64,000 nt of DNA from Mycobacterium sp. SM1 (lineage in GTDB: Bacteria; Actinomycetota; Actinomycetes; Mycobacteriales; Mycobacteriaceae), in NCBI RefSeq assembly GCF_018361265.1, contig NZ_JAFLNH010000004.1:434001-498000 (forward strand). The letters are read 5' to 3'. Both the position numbers and the translations under genes were made by a program. The notes under the pieces are model-generated. The model ran no database searches and was not told where the DNA came from. It worked only from the letters and a program-made list of their open reading frames with translations. Positions 17,490 to 26,580 of this stretch are shown here, piece after piece (within the stretch, counting starts at the first letter, position 1; every line of letters starts with the position of its first letter).

Positions 17490-18635
17490 ATGAGCCGGAT
17501 TCTGCTGGTAACCAACGACTTTCCGCCTCGCCCCGGTGGCATCCAGTCGTATCTAGGCGAGTTCACCCGCCGGCTGGTTGATGACGGGTCGCATGCGGTG
17601 ACGGTGTATGCACCGCAGTGGAAGGGCGCCGAGTCCTTTGACCGCTCGGCCCGCGTCGCCGGCTATCAGGTGGTGCGCCATCCCGGAACGCTCATGCTGC
17701 CTGGGCCCGCCGTCACTGCCCGGATGGAGCGGCTGATTTCCCGGCTCGGTGTCGACACCGTGTGGTTCGGCGCGGCCGCGCCGCTGGCCTTGCTGGCGCA
17801 CCGGGCGCGGCGGGCCGGGGCATCCCGGGTGTTGGCCAGCGCGCACGGCCACGAAGTGGGCTGGTCGATGGTCCCGGTGGCGCGCTCGGCGCTGCGCCGC
17901 ATCGGTGAGAGCTGCGATGTCGTGACCTTCGTCAGCCGCTACACCCGGGCCCGGTTCGCCTCGGCCTTCGGGCCCGAGGCCGCGCTGGAATATTTACCAC
18001 CCGGCATCGACACCGATCGGTTCCGGCCCGATCCCGCGAGCCGGGCTGAGCTACGGTCCCGCTACCGGCTGGGCGAACGGCCCACGGTGGTGTGCCTGTC
18101 GCGGCTAGTGCCGCGCAAAGGCCAAGACATGCTGATCCGGGCGCTTCCGTCGATCCGGCGGCGGGTCGACGGCGCCGCTTTGGCCATCGTGGGTGGCGGC
18201 CCCTATCTGGCGGGGCTGCGCCGGCTGGCGCAGCGGGCCGGGGTGGCCGAACACGTGACGTTTACCGGCGGGGTGCCGCCCGCCGAGCTGCCCGCGCACC
18301 ACGCGATGGCCGATGTGTTCGCGATGCCCTGCCGCACCCGCGGCGCCGGGCTGGATGTCGAGGGGCTGGGCATCGTCTTCCTGGAGGCCTCGGCCTGCGG
18401 TGTTCCGGTGATCGCCGGCAACTCGGGGGGAGCGCCGGAAGCGGTGTGGCACAACAAAACCGGGCTTGTGGTTGACGGTTGGTCGGTCGAGCAGATCGCC
18501 AATGCCGTCGCCGAGCTGCTGTCCGACCGCGAACGGAGTGCCGCTATGGGTGCAGCCGGGCGGAAGTGGGTGATGGCCCATTGGCGCTGGGAAGCGCTAG
18601 CGGCGCGACTGGCCCAGCTGCTGCGGGGGGAGTGA
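17490..18635 (+). CDS. pimB: phosphatidylinositol mannosyltransferase PimB'
   Basis: GT4 glycosyltransferase that adds the second mannose (alpha-1,6) to PIM1 from GDP-mannose at the inner face of the membrane. 381 residues of GT-B fold. The N-terminal acceptor domain begins SRILLVTNDFPPRPGGIQSY, and the C-terminal nucleotide-sugar domain contains VCLSRLVPRKGQDML and the E-x7-E region around GLGIVFLEASACGVPVIAGNSGG. The position and sequence correspond to Rv2188c. The gene converges on fadD15 with a structured inverted repeat between them. Confidence 0.94.
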   Translation: MSRILLVTNDFPPRPGGIQSYLGEFTRRLVDDGSHAVTVYAPQWKGAESFDRSARVAGYQVVRHPGTLMLPGPAVTARMERLISRLGVDTVWFGAAAPLALLAHRARRAGASRVLASAHGHEVGWSMVPVARSALRRIGESCDVVTFVSRYTRARFASAFGPEAALEYLPPGIDTDRFRPDPASRAELRSRYRLGERPTVVCLSRLVPRKGQDMLIRALPSIRRRVDGAALAIVGGGPYLAGLRRLAQRAGVAEHVTFTGGVPPAELPAHHAMADVFAMPCRTRGAGLDVEGLGIVFLEASACGVPVIAGNSGGAPEAVWHNKTGLVVDGWSVEQIANAVAELLSDRERSAAMGAAGRKWVMAHWRWEALAARLAQLLRGE

Positions 18636-18640
18636 CGGTG

Positions 18641-18694
18641 AGCAGACGCAAAGACACCCGAAATACCAACTTTCGTAGAGCATTTGCGTCTGCT
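18641..18694. terminator. nested hairpin between convergent pimB and fadD15
   Basis: A perfect 12-bp outer stem (AGCAGACGCAAA 18641-18652, TTTGCGTCTGCT 18683-18694) encloses a 5-bp inner stem (CGAAA 18659-18663, TTTCG 18671-18675). It starts six bases after the pimB stop and precedes the fadD15 stop. It is most simply a bidirectional terminator. Confidence 0.55.
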
Positions 18695-18741
18695 GAGCGG
18701 CCAGGGAGGCCGAGCCTAATCGTTGGGCTGCTCCTCGGCGG

Positions 18742-20562
18742 CTAACTGGTGCTGTAAAGCGCTTCGATGTCGGGGGCGAACTTCTCCGCGACCACCTTGC
18801 GCTTGACCTTCATCGTCGGTGTCAGCTCACCGGTATCTTCGGTGAAGTCGACGGGCAGGATGCGGAATTTGCGGATCGACTCGGCGTGCGAAACAGCCAG
18901 GTTCGCTTGTTTGACCGCGGCGTCCACCTCGGCGACCAGGTCGGGATCGGCGACCAGGTCGCCGAGCGAGACCTGGACGGGCTTGCTGTGGCGTTGCTTC
19001 CAGCCCTCGAGCGCCTCGGGGTCGAGGGTGATCAGCGCCCCGATGAATGGCCTGGCGTCGCCGACCACCATCGCCTGGCTGATCAGCGGGTGCGCCCGCA
19101 GCTGGTCTTCGAGCACCGCGGGGGCAACGTTCTTGCCGCCCGCGGTGACGATGATCTCCTTCTTGCGGCCGGTGATGGTCAAAAAGCCGTCCTCGTCGAC
19201 GGCGCCGAGATCGCCGGTCTTGAACCAGCCGTCGGCAAACGCCTCGGCGGTGGCCTGCTCGTTGCGCCAGTAGCCGCCGAATACCACGCCGCCGCGTACC
19301 AGCAGCTCGCCGTCGTCGGCAATGCGCATGCTGTTTCCCGGCAGCAGCTTGCCTACCGTGCCGATTTTCAGGTCACCGACTTGGTTGACGGTGATGGCCG
19401 CGCTGGTTTCGGTGAGCCCGTAGCCCTCATGGATGGTCAGCCCGACACCGCGATAGAAGTGGCCCAGCCGCCGGCCGAGCGGCGCGCCGCCCGAAATAGA
19501 GGCCCGGCACTTGCCGCCCAGCGCCGCACGCAGCCGGTGATACACCAGGCGATCGAACACCGCGTGCTTGACGCGCAGCAACAGCCCCGGGCCGCCACGG
19601 TCGCGGGCCTCGCTCCAGTCCACCGCGGTCTGCGCGGCGATCGCGAAGATCCGGCCCTTGCCCTCGTTGGCGGCGTTCTGGGCGGCGGTGTTGTACACCT
19701 TTTCGAACACTCGCGGCACCGACACCACGATCGTCGGTTTGAACACCGCGAAGATCGACACCAGGTTCTTGATGTCACTGGTGAATCCGACGGTGACCTT
19801 GTTGTGGACCGCAGCCAAAGTGACCGCCCGGGCCAGCACATGCGCCAGGGGCAGAAAGACTAGCAACCGTTCACCTTTGCGCAGCAGTGTCGGGAGCACC
19901 TCCTTGGCTCCCTTGACTTCATAGACGAGGTTGGCATGGGTGAGCTGGCACCCCTTGGGCCGCCCAGTGGTGCCCGAGGTGTAGATCAGCGTCGCGGGGT
20001 CGGCCGCGCGCAGCGCCTCGAGCCGGTTGCTGAGTTCGGCGGGGTCGATCGACGCACCCGCCTCGGCGAGCTGATCGAGGGCCTTGGGACCGGAACCGTC
20101 GATCGAAAGCAGTCGGCGCAGCACCGGCAGCTCGCCGGTGAGTTCGGCGACCAAGGCCGCATGCCGGTCGGTTTCGGCGAATACCAGCACCGCCTCGGAG
20201 TCCTGCAGCACCCAGCGCACCTGCTCGGCCGATGACGTCTCATAGATCGGGACCGTGACGGCACCGACCGAGAGGATCGCGAAATCGAGGATCGCCCACT
20301 CGTAGCGGGTGGCCGAAAAGATTGCCGCCCGATCGCCGGGCTGCACCCCTAGTCCAATCAAACCCAGTGCGGCGGATCGAATTTGGGCGGCTGCCGTGGC
20401 GCAGGTGACATCGGTCCACACGCCGTCGATCAGGCGCTGGAAGAGCGCGAAGTCAGGATCGTCGCGCTCGTGCTCGAAGATCGTGGCGACGATGTTCGTG
20501 TTCGCCGACAGCAAACGGCGCGGGAACGCTGAATTCGCGCACTTTTCGACCTCGCTTGACAT
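18742..20562 (-). CDS. fadD15: long-chain fatty acid-CoA ligase FadD15
   Basis: ATP-dependent acyl-CoA synthetase activating long-chain fatty acids. 606 residues with the ANL-superfamily motifs in order: LIYTSGTTGRPKGCQLTH (P-loop), GYGLTETSAAI, DGWFKTGDLGAVDEDGFLTITGRKKEI (hinge), and the C-terminal lysine region PTMKVKRKVV. The overall sequence follows M. tuberculosis FadD15 (Rv2187) closely, but the first 25 residues (MSSEVEKCANSAF...) differ. ATG 20562 is the apparent start. The gene is monocistronic, divergent from the small gene at 20669. Confidence 0.94.
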   Translation of the reverse strand: MSSEVEKCANSAFPRRLLSANTNIVATIFEHERDDPDFALFQRLIDGVWTDVTCATAAAQIRSAALGLIGLGVQPGDRAAIFSATRYEWAILDFAILSVGAVTVPIYETSSAEQVRWVLQDSEAVLVFAETDRHAALVAELTGELPVLRRLLSIDGSGPKALDQLAEAGASIDPAELSNRLEALRAADPATLIYTSGTTGRPKGCQLTHANLVYEVKGAKEVLPTLLRKGERLLVFLPLAHVLARAVTLAAVHNKVTVGFTSDIKNLVSIFAVFKPTIVVSVPRVFEKVYNTAAQNAANEGKGRIFAIAAQTAVDWSEARDRGGPGLLLRVKHAVFDRLVYHRLRAALGGKCRASISGGAPLGRRLGHFYRGVGLTIHEGYGLTETSAAITVNQVGDLKIGTVGKLLPGNSMRIADDGELLVRGGVVFGGYWRNEQATAEAFADGWFKTGDLGAVDEDGFLTITGRKKEIIVTAGGKNVAPAVLEDQLRAHPLISQAMVVGDARPFIGALITLDPEALEGWKQRHSKPVQVSLGDLVADPDLVAEVDAAVKQANLAVSHAESIRKFRILPVDFTEDTGELTPTMKVKRKVVAEKFAPDIEALYSTS

Positions 20563-20668
20563 CTATGGGGGTAGCCCCTGGCTGCTGTTCAGCCTAGTGC
20601 GCACCGCGTTCCGGATGTGACCGGACTCACCTTGGCGCGTGGGCGCTCGGATATGTGAAGCTAAGGCG

Positions 20669-21058
20669 GTGCACAGCGTCCAAGTCGCCGACGAGACCTT
20701 TATCGCCGCCGCCGCCGCGCGGGTGGGCGCTGCTATTGCCGATCCGGACTGCTGGCGGCGGTGGTGGCCCGACCTGCGGCTGCGCGTCGTCGAGGATCGC
20801 GCCGACAAGGGGATCAGGTGGGCAGTGAGCGGCGCACTCACCGGGACCATGGAAATCTGGCTGGAGCCTTCGCTGGACGGCGTGTTGCTGCACTACTTTT
20901 TGCACGCTGAGCCGTCGGGCGCCACTGCCCGGCAACTGGCGCGGATGAATCTCGCCCGGATGACCCACCGCCGCCGGGTCGCCGCCAGGAAAATGGCCTT
21001 CGAGGTTAAAGAGAGATTGGAGCGCTCGCGTCCGGTGGGGGTTTCTCCGGCGGGTTAA
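20669..21058 (+). CDS. conserved hypothetical protein (Rv2186c-type)
   Basis: 129 residues from GTG 20669, preceded by TAAGGCG. It looks like a START/SRPBCC-type small protein: HSVQVADETFIAAAAARVGAAIADPDCWRRWWPDLRLRV, then a beta-rich core ending in a helical tail (KMAFEVKERLERSR). The next gene, TB16.3-like, is also an SRPBCC protein, so this may be a tandem family pair. Position and length match Rv2186c. Substrate is unknown. Confidence 0.78.
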   Translation: MHSVQVADETFIAAAAARVGAAIADPDCWRRWWPDLRLRVVEDRADKGIRWAVSGALTGTMEIWLEPSLDGVLLHYFLHAEPSGATARQLARMNLARMTHRRRVAARKMAFEVKERLERSRPVGVSPAG

Positions 21059-21163
21059 CCGCGCCCCCGCCGGCAAGGTACCGTTTCTGCGAGGGCTGGG
21101 GGACGCCCACGGGCAGCGGGGCCGCTCGCTCGCGGGGGACGGGCGGGGGAAGGGAAGCACCAG

Positions 21164-21601
21164 GTGACGGAGAAGACGGCGCAGACGATCTACATCGACG
21201 CGGATCCGCGCACGGTGATGAAGGTGATCGCCGACATCGGCTCCTATCCCGACTGGGTCTCGGAGTACAAGGAGGCCGAAGTGTTGGAGGCCGACGCCGA
21301 GGGCTATCCGACGGTGGCCCGGATGGTGTTGGACACCGCCGTTCTCAAGGACACCCTGGTGTTGTCCTACGATTGGCCCCCAGATCACGGATCGGTGCGC
21401 TGGTCGCTGGTGTCCAGTTCGTTGCTGAAGTCACTCGACGGAGCGTATCGCTTGGTGCCCAAGGGATCTGGTACCGATGTCACGTATGAGCTCACGGTCG
21501 ACCTGGCCATCCCGATGATCGGGTTGCTCAAGCGCAAGGCTGAGCGCAGGTTGATCGACACCGCGTTGAAGGACCTAAAGAAGCGAGCCGAGGCTGAGTG
21601 A
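21164..21601 (+). CDS. SRPBCC/polyketide-cyclase-like protein (TB16.3-type)
   Basis: 145 residues, close to the 144 of Rv2185c (TB16.3). It starts at GTG 21164 (TEKTAQTIYIDADPRTVMKVIADIGSYPDWVSEYKEAEVL) and has the helix-grip START-like layout: a first strand, two short helices with YPDWV, then a curved sheet and a long C-terminal helix (IDTALKDLKKRAEAE). Such proteins bind hydrophobic ligands. The ligand here is not known. It overlaps the reading frame of the following ATPase. Confidence 0.88.
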   Translation: MTEKTAQTIYIDADPRTVMKVIADIGSYPDWVSEYKEAEVLEADAEGYPTVARMVLDTAVLKDTLVLSYDWPPDHGSVRWSLVSSSLLKSLDGAYRLVPKGSGTDVTYELTVDLAIPMIGLLKRKAERRLIDTALKDLKKRAEAE

Positions 21602-22856
21602 GTCTGCAGCGCCCACCCCGGCCAGGATCAGTCTGTTCGTCGGCAAGGGCGGCGTAGGCAAGTCCACCCTGGCGGCCGCTACCGCGGTGCGGGACGCGCG
21701 CGCCGGTGGGCGCCTGCTGGTGGTGTCCACCGATCAGGCGCACTCACTTGGTGAGGTGCTAGGCGTGGAAGTGCCACCGACCGCTCAGCGTCAGCCGATC
21801 CGGGTGCTCACGCACGACCCCGGCGCCGGCGGCGGATTCCTCGACGCGCTGGCACTGGACACCCTCGCGCTGCTGGAGGCTCGCTGGCGCGAGGTCGTCG
21901 ACATGCTGGGCTGGCGATTTCCCGAGTCCGAGTTGGCCGCCATCGCCCCTGAAGAGCTCTCGGCCCTGCCAGGCGCTCAGGAACTGCTCGGCCTGCATGA
22001 GGTCGGTGGGCTGGCCGCAACCGGACAATGGGATCGCGTCGTGGTCGACTGTGCTTCCACCGCCGACGCGTTGCGGATGCTGACGCTGCCGTCGACTTTC
22101 GGGCTGTACGTGGAACGGGCGTGGCCGCGACATCGCAGACTGTCCATGACCGTCAACGACGCTCGGTCGGCCGCCCTGGTGGAGTTGGTCGAGCGCATCA
22201 GTGCCGGCCTCGAGCGGCTGAGCGCCCTGTTGACCGACGGTGAGATGGTCGGTGCGCATCTGGTGCTGACCGCTGACCGCGTCGTGGCGGCCGAGGCGCT
22301 GCGGACGCTGGGCGCATTGGCGCTCATGGGTGTACGCGTTGAGGAGCTAATCGTCAATCAGGTTTTGCTGCAAGATGATTCCTACGAGTACCACAATCTG
22401 CCCGACCACCCCGCGTTCGAATGGTATGCCCAACGTCTCGGTGAGCAGCGCGCGGTGCTCGACGAGCTGGACGCCAGCATTGGTGACGTGGCACTGGTGC
22501 TGGCTCCGCATCTGGCCGGCGAGCCGATCGGCCCCAAGGCGCTCGGCGAGCTGCTCGACAGCGCCTGGCGCCGGGGCGGATCGGCTCCGCCGGGGCCGAT
22601 CCGCCCCGTCGTCGACCTGGAATCGGGGTCGGGGTTGGGATCGGTCTACCGGCTGCGGCTAGAGTTGCCCCAACTCGATTCCGGCGCGCTCACCCTGGGC
22701 CGGGCCGGCGACGACCTGATCATCGGTGCCGGCGGGGTACGACGCAGGGTCCGGTTGGCATCGGTGTTGCGCCGATGCACGGTGGTCGATGCGCACCTTC
22801 GAGGGAGTGAGCTGACGGTGCGCTTCCGACCCGATCCGGAGGTGTGGCCGAAGTGA
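21594..22856 (+). CDS. ArsA/GET3-like ATPase (Rv2184c-type), non-canonical start
   Basis: Soluble P-loop ATPase related to anion-pump/tail-anchor ATPases. The Walker A motif GKGGVGKST lies at about 21639-21667, followed by RLLVVSTDQAHSLGEVLG (switch region) and a VVDCASTADALRML segment. The first ordinary start codon in this frame (GTG 21687) lies after Walker A, and a stop at 21576-21578 limits the frame upstream. The only candidate that keeps the P-loop is CTG at 21594, giving LSESAAPTPARISLFVGKGG. The alternative is a one-base error downstream of GTG 21598, which overlaps the previous stop but is in another frame. 420 residues from the CTG. Confidence 0.82.
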   Translation: MSESAAPTPARISLFVGKGGVGKSTLAAATAVRDARAGGRLLVVSTDQAHSLGEVLGVEVPPTAQRQPIRVLTHDPGAGGGFLDALALDTLALLEARWREVVDMLGWRFPESELAAIAPEELSALPGAQELLGLHEVGGLAATGQWDRVVVDCASTADALRMLTLPSTFGLYVERAWPRHRRLSMTVNDARSAALVELVERISAGLERLSALLTDGEMVGAHLVLTADRVVAAEALRTLGALALMGVRVEELIVNQVLLQDDSYEYHNLPDHPAFEWYAQRLGEQRAVLDELDASIGDVALVLAPHLAGEPIGPKALGELLDSAWRRGGSAPPGPIRPVVDLESGSGLGSVYRLRLELPQLDSGALTLGRAGDDLIIGAGGVRRRVRLASVLRRCTVVDAHLRGSELTVRFRPDPEVWPK

Positions 22857-22902
22857 CCGCCGGCAACGAGGCAGAGCGCAGGGATGAGGAGGAGCGGCGC
22901 TG

Positions 22903-23265
22903 GTGACCGACGCCCACCGCGAGGTTGGCCCGGAGCTGCAAAAGCTGGCGCAGGCCATCCTCGACGGCATCGACCCCGCCGTGCGGGCAGCAGCGGTGCG
23001 GATGGTGGCCGGCGGCGCCGGCACCGGGAAATGTCAGCGGGCGTGGTGCCCGGTGTGCGCGCTGGCCGCGCTGGTGACCGGCGATCAGCACCCGTTGCTG
23101 ACGGTGATCGCCGAACATAGCGTCGCGCTGCTGGAGGTGATCCGCGCCATCGTCGCCGACATCGAGCGATCGGGGCCTCCGCCCCCCGACCATCCGCGTG
23201 GCTGCGCCGCCGAGGACACCCCGAAGAGCCGATACCAGCCCATCCCGATCACCGTCGAGGACTAG
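22903..23265 (+). CDS. conserved hypothetical protein (Rv2183c-type)
   Basis: 120 residues starting at GTG 22903 (TDAHREVGPELQKLAQAILDGIDPAVRAAAVRM). A conserved short motif with two to three cysteines (GKCQRAWCPVCALAALVTGDQHPL) may bind a metal. The C-terminus is Pro-rich and unstructured. It lies 46 bases after the ATPase and in the same direction as the next acyltransferase gene. This order is the same in M. tuberculosis. Function unknown. Confidence 0.75.
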   Translation: MTDAHREVGPELQKLAQAILDGIDPAVRAAAVRMVAGGAGTGKCQRAWCPVCALAALVTGDQHPLLTVIAEHSVALLEVIRAIVADIERSGPPPPDHPRGCAAEDTPKSRYQPIPITVED

Positions 23266-23458
23266 GTTGCCCGCGCGGCGGTGAGGTGGACCCGATCGGT
23301 CTGGCGAGGCGCCGGCCCGGCGCGGGGTGGCCAACCCCGGCTGCGCCCAGCGGTTCACCGCAAAGCGGCGTCGAGCTTTTGTGGCAGGTGGTCGCCGCCA
23401 CGCTAGGTGGGTACAGTTGGCGCAGAGCACCATCCGGTGTGGGTTCGAGGGAGGGTCC

Positions 23459-24184
23459 ATGTGGTACTGGCTATTTAAGTACATCTTCATGGGCCCGTTG
23501 CTGGCCCTGCTCGGTCGACCGAAAGTCGAAGGGCTGGAGCATGTTCCGCGTTCGGGACCGGCAATTCTGGCCAGCAACCACTTGGCGGTGGCCGACAGTT
23601 TTTATTTGCCGCTGGTGGTGCCGCGCCGGATAACGTTTCTGGCCAAGAGGGAATATTTCACCGGCACCGGGCTGAAGGGGTGGTTCCTCCGCTGGTTTTA
23701 CAGCACCACGGGGCAAGTACCGATCGACCGCTCCGACGCCGATGCCGCGCAGGCCGCGCTGGATACCGCTCAGCGGCTGCTGAACGAGGGCAAGTTGCTG
23801 GGGATGTACCCGGAGGGCACTCGCTCGCCCGACGGGCGGCTGTACAAAGGGAAGACCGGGCTGGCCAGGCTGGCGTTGCACACCGGAGTGCCGGTGATAC
23901 CGGTGGCCATGATCGGCACCGACACAGTCAACCCGCCGGGAAAGAGGATGTGGCGGTTTGGCCAGGTCACTATACGGTTCGGCAAGCCGATGGACTTCTC
24001 GCGGTTTGACGGGCTGGCGGGCAATCGGTTCATCGAGCGGGCGGTCACCGATGAAGTGATTTACGAGTTGATGGGGCTCTCCGGCCAGGAGTACGTCGAC
24101 ATCTACGCCGCCAGCGTGAAAAACGGCTACCGCGGCACCGAATCGAACGACGAGGTCCGGATCCCCGAAACAGCGGCCGGCTAG
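23459..24184 (+). CDS. plsM: lysophospholipid acyltransferase (PlsM/PlsC-type)
   Basis: Membrane-associated 1-acylglycerol-3-phosphate acyltransferase. The 241 residues begin MWYWLFKYIFMGPLLALLGRP and show all four PlsC blocks: NHLAVAD (the HX4D catalytic pair), the substrate motif around GLKGWFLRWFYSTTGQVPIDR, YPEGTRSPDG, and VPVIPVAMIGT. GAGGGAGGG before ATG 23459 serves as ribosome site; the longer frame upstream is not needed. It corresponds in place to Rv2182c, reported as the sn-2 acyltransferase PlsM. The symbol rests on that synteny. Confidence 0.88.
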   Translation: MWYWLFKYIFMGPLLALLGRPKVEGLEHVPRSGPAILASNHLAVADSFYLPLVVPRRITFLAKREYFTGTGLKGWFLRWFYSTTGQVPIDRSDADAAQAALDTAQRLLNEGKLLGMYPEGTRSPDGRLYKGKTGLARLALHTGVPVIPVAMIGTDTVNPPGKRMWRFGQVTIRFGKPMDFSRFDGLAGNRFIERAVTDEVIYELMGLSGQEYVDIYAASVKNGYRGTESNDEVRIPETAAG

Positions 24185-24280
24185 CGGCGTGGGTCGATGA
24201 CGCGGCGCAATGGTCCGACGCCGGCGGAGAAGGAACCGGCAATCGAGCAGGGCTACCCGTAACCTCGCTGCCCGCGAGGG

Positions 24281-25579
24281 TCAACCGGGTGCCGACACCG
24301 GTGTGGCGCGGGGCACAACAGATGCCCGGGACGCCGTGCGCGCGGCGAAGGTGAACCCGGTGGTGACGATCACCCCCAGCGCCCACCAGACGTACGAGGC
24401 CCCAGCGAGCTGACGCCACCAGGACGCGGCCGCCTCGTGGTGCTTGGGAAGCAGATCAATGGGCGTCCACACCATCAGCGCTATTCCCGCGGCGCTCACC
24501 GCGGCCATGACGGCGCTGCGCCGTCGCCAGGCCAGCGCCGAGGTCACCACCACCGATGGCAGCATCCATACCCAGTGGTGTGACCATGACACCGGCGAAA
24601 CCACCAACCCGAACAGCGCGACCACGATCACCGCCAGCATCGGCTCACCGGCTCGCAGCGCGCGGCGCGCCGCCCACGCGGTGATCGCCAGGACAAGCAG
24701 GCACATCGCGGCCCATAACACGAACCGTTCCTGGTCCCCCAGCCGAAGCCGCGCCAGGACGCCGGCTACGTTTTGGTTGGTGTTCAACGATGCCGCCCCG
24801 ATCCGCTCGGTGTTGCGCACCGTGTCGGTCCAGTATTCCCACGAGTCGCGCCAAGCCAGCATGAAACCCACCAGGGTCGCCGCCCCGAACGATGCGCCGG
24901 CCCGCACTATCGCGCCGAGGTCCCGGCGCAGCAGGAAGTACAGCAAAAACACCGCCGGGGTGAGTTTCAGTGCGATGCCCAATCCCAGCGCAATGCCGCG
25001 CGGCCACGGGGTGCGGCGCGGCACACAGTCGGCGATCACCAACGTCATCAGCACCACATTGATCTGACCGAACGCGAAGTTCGACCTGATCGGTTCCAGC
25101 CAGATCGCAGCCGGTGCGACGATGACGCCGGCCAGCCAGCATCGTCGCAACCACGCGGGTCCCGCAGCCAGCCGCGAGGTGGTCCAGACGCCGAGTCCGG
25201 TCAACACCATCACCATCGCCGCGATCAGCAGCACCAAGGTCAGCACCGTGATAGCCACACTGGCGGCCGGCATCTGCAACCACGCGAAGGGGCAGAACAC
25301 GACCGCCGCGAGCGGGGGATAGGTGAACGGCAGGTTCAGGCCGATCGGAGTGTGAAACAGTGCGTCGTCGCTATACAGTGGACGGCCGTCCAGCCAAGCC
25401 TGACTGCCCATCCGGTAAATATCGACATCGATGCGATAGGGGGTGCGTCCCAGCAACCGCCAGGCGGTGTAGCCCAGCGCGGCGATCGCCGGCAGCCACA
25501 GCGCCCCCCACACCAGAGCCTGCCGAACGGCTAACCGCCCGCGTCGACTGCCCACGTCGGGCGACCGCCATTCACTCAT
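24281..25579 (-). CDS. mptC: alpha-1,2-mannosyltransferase (GT87), LM/LAM branching
   Basis: Polytopic GT-C enzyme that uses polyprenyl-phosphate mannose to add alpha-1,2 mannose branches to lipomannan and lipoarabinomannan on the outer face. The 432 residues from ATG 25579 contain about ten hydrophobic segments and the GT87 pattern: the acidic motif in YRIDVDIYRMGSQAWLDGRPLYS in the first extracytoplasmic loop, FTYPPLAA, and a C-terminal SWSHHWVWMLP. It matches Rv2181 in place and length. A long open frame continuing to 26518 is antisense to the next gene and was discarded. Confidence 0.88.
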   Translation of the reverse strand: MSEWRSPDVGSRRGRLAVRQALVWGALWLPAIAALGYTAWRLLGRTPYRIDVDIYRMGSQAWLDGRPLYSDDALFHTPIGLNLPFTYPPLAAVVFCPFAWLQMPAASVAITVLTLVLLIAAMVMVLTGLGVWTTSRLAAGPAWLRRCWLAGVIVAPAAIWLEPIRSNFAFGQINVVLMTLVIADCVPRRTPWPRGIALGLGIALKLTPAVFLLYFLLRRDLGAIVRAGASFGAATLVGFMLAWRDSWEYWTDTVRNTERIGAASLNTNQNVAGVLARLRLGDQERFVLWAAMCLLVLAITAWAARRALRAGEPMLAVIVVALFGLVVSPVSWSHHWVWMLPSVVVTSALAWRRRSAVMAAVSAAGIALMVWTPIDLLPKHHEAAASWWRQLAGASYVWWALGVIVTTGFTFAARTASRASVVPRATPVSAPG

Positions 25580-25669
25580 GTTGGACAACAGCCTATCGGC
25601 GCCCCGGCGACGAGCCGAGCGGTATCGGGGTACGCCACCGGTGCGCAGGACGGGCGTACGTTTTTTAAC

Positions 25670-26551
25670 GTGCTCCGCTGGCTGCAGCATGACATCATCG
25701 AGCGTGGCCGGCTGCCGCTGTTGTGTTGCCTGGTCGCATTCATTGTGACGTTTTTCGTGACGCGTACCTTCGCCCGCTACATCCGCTACCGCACCGAGCG
25801 GGGCCTGCCGGCAAAATGGTGGCAGCCCCGGAATATTTACATCGGGTCGCGCCACATCCACCACGTGGTGTTCGGGGTGGTTCTGGTGATGATCTCCGGC
25901 GTGACGTTGGTGTCGATTGCCGTCGGGGGCACTCAAACCGAATTCACCATCGCCGGGATTGCTTTTGGCATCGGCGCGGCGCTGGTGCTGGATGAATACG
26001 CGTTGATTCTTCACCTTTCCGACGTGTACTGGGAGGAGGATGGGCGCAGTTCGGTGGATGCGGTGTTCGCTGCGGTCGCGGTGACGGGACTGCTGTTGCT
26101 GGGTTTGCACCCGCTGATGCTTTTCATCGCGCTGTGGCACGACACCCGCGAGCCGCTGATGCGCGCGGTCGCGATTGCCGGCAGCGTGCTGACGTTGCCG
26201 CTCGCGGTGCTGGTCTTGCTCAAGGGCAAGGTGTGGACCGGCTTGCTGGGCATGTTCTTCGCTCCGCTGCTGGTCATTGGGGCAATCCGGTTGTCGCGTC
26301 CGCACGCCCCGTGGGCGCGTTGGCGCTACACCAAGCAGCCGGAGAAGATGCGCCGTGCGCTGGAGCGTGAACGCCGGCTGCGCCGCCCCATCGTGCACGC
26401 CAAGCTGTGGCTGCAGAACGCGGTCGCCGGCACGCCACGCTTTGCCGACGAGGTCACCGTCGACGCCCAGCTGGACCGCGAAGTCCACCCCGCGCCACCG
26501 CCCGACGCAACCCCGCACGCCCTGACGGCCGGTGGCATTGGCGGCGGCTGA
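25670..26551 (+). CDS. conserved integral membrane protein (Rv2180c-type)
   Basis: 293 residues from GTG 25670. About six membrane segments, beginning LPLLCCLVAFIVTFFVTRTFARY. A conserved loop NIYIGSRHIHHVVFGVVLVM contains adjacent histidines at a membrane interface, and DEYALILHLSDVYWEEDGR follows. The C-terminal 80 residues are basic and cytoplasmic (KMRRALERERRLRR). No enzymatic family was recognised. The His and acidic positions might bind a metal, which is inference. The gene is divergent from mptC. Confidence 0.82.
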   Translation: MLRWLQHDIIERGRLPLLCCLVAFIVTFFVTRTFARYIRYRTERGLPAKWWQPRNIYIGSRHIHHVVFGVVLVMISGVTLVSIAVGGTQTEFTIAGIAFGIGAALVLDEYALILHLSDVYWEEDGRSSVDAVFAAVAVTGLLLLGLHPLMLFIALWHDTREPLMRAVAIAGSVLTLPLAVLVLLKGKVWTGLLGMFFAPLLVIGAIRLSRPHAPWARWRYTKQPEKMRRALERERRLRRPIVHAKLWLQNAVAGTPRFADEVTVDAQLDREVHPAPPPDATPHALTAGGIGGG

Positions 26552-26580
26552 GCGCCGTGCCGCCGGGTTAGGCTGCGCAG

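Noticed and set aside
25580..26518. Minus-strand extension of the mptC frame to 745 residues.
   Set aside because: The added part is antisense to the Rv2180c-type gene, low in coding character, and mptC has its normal length from ATG 25579.
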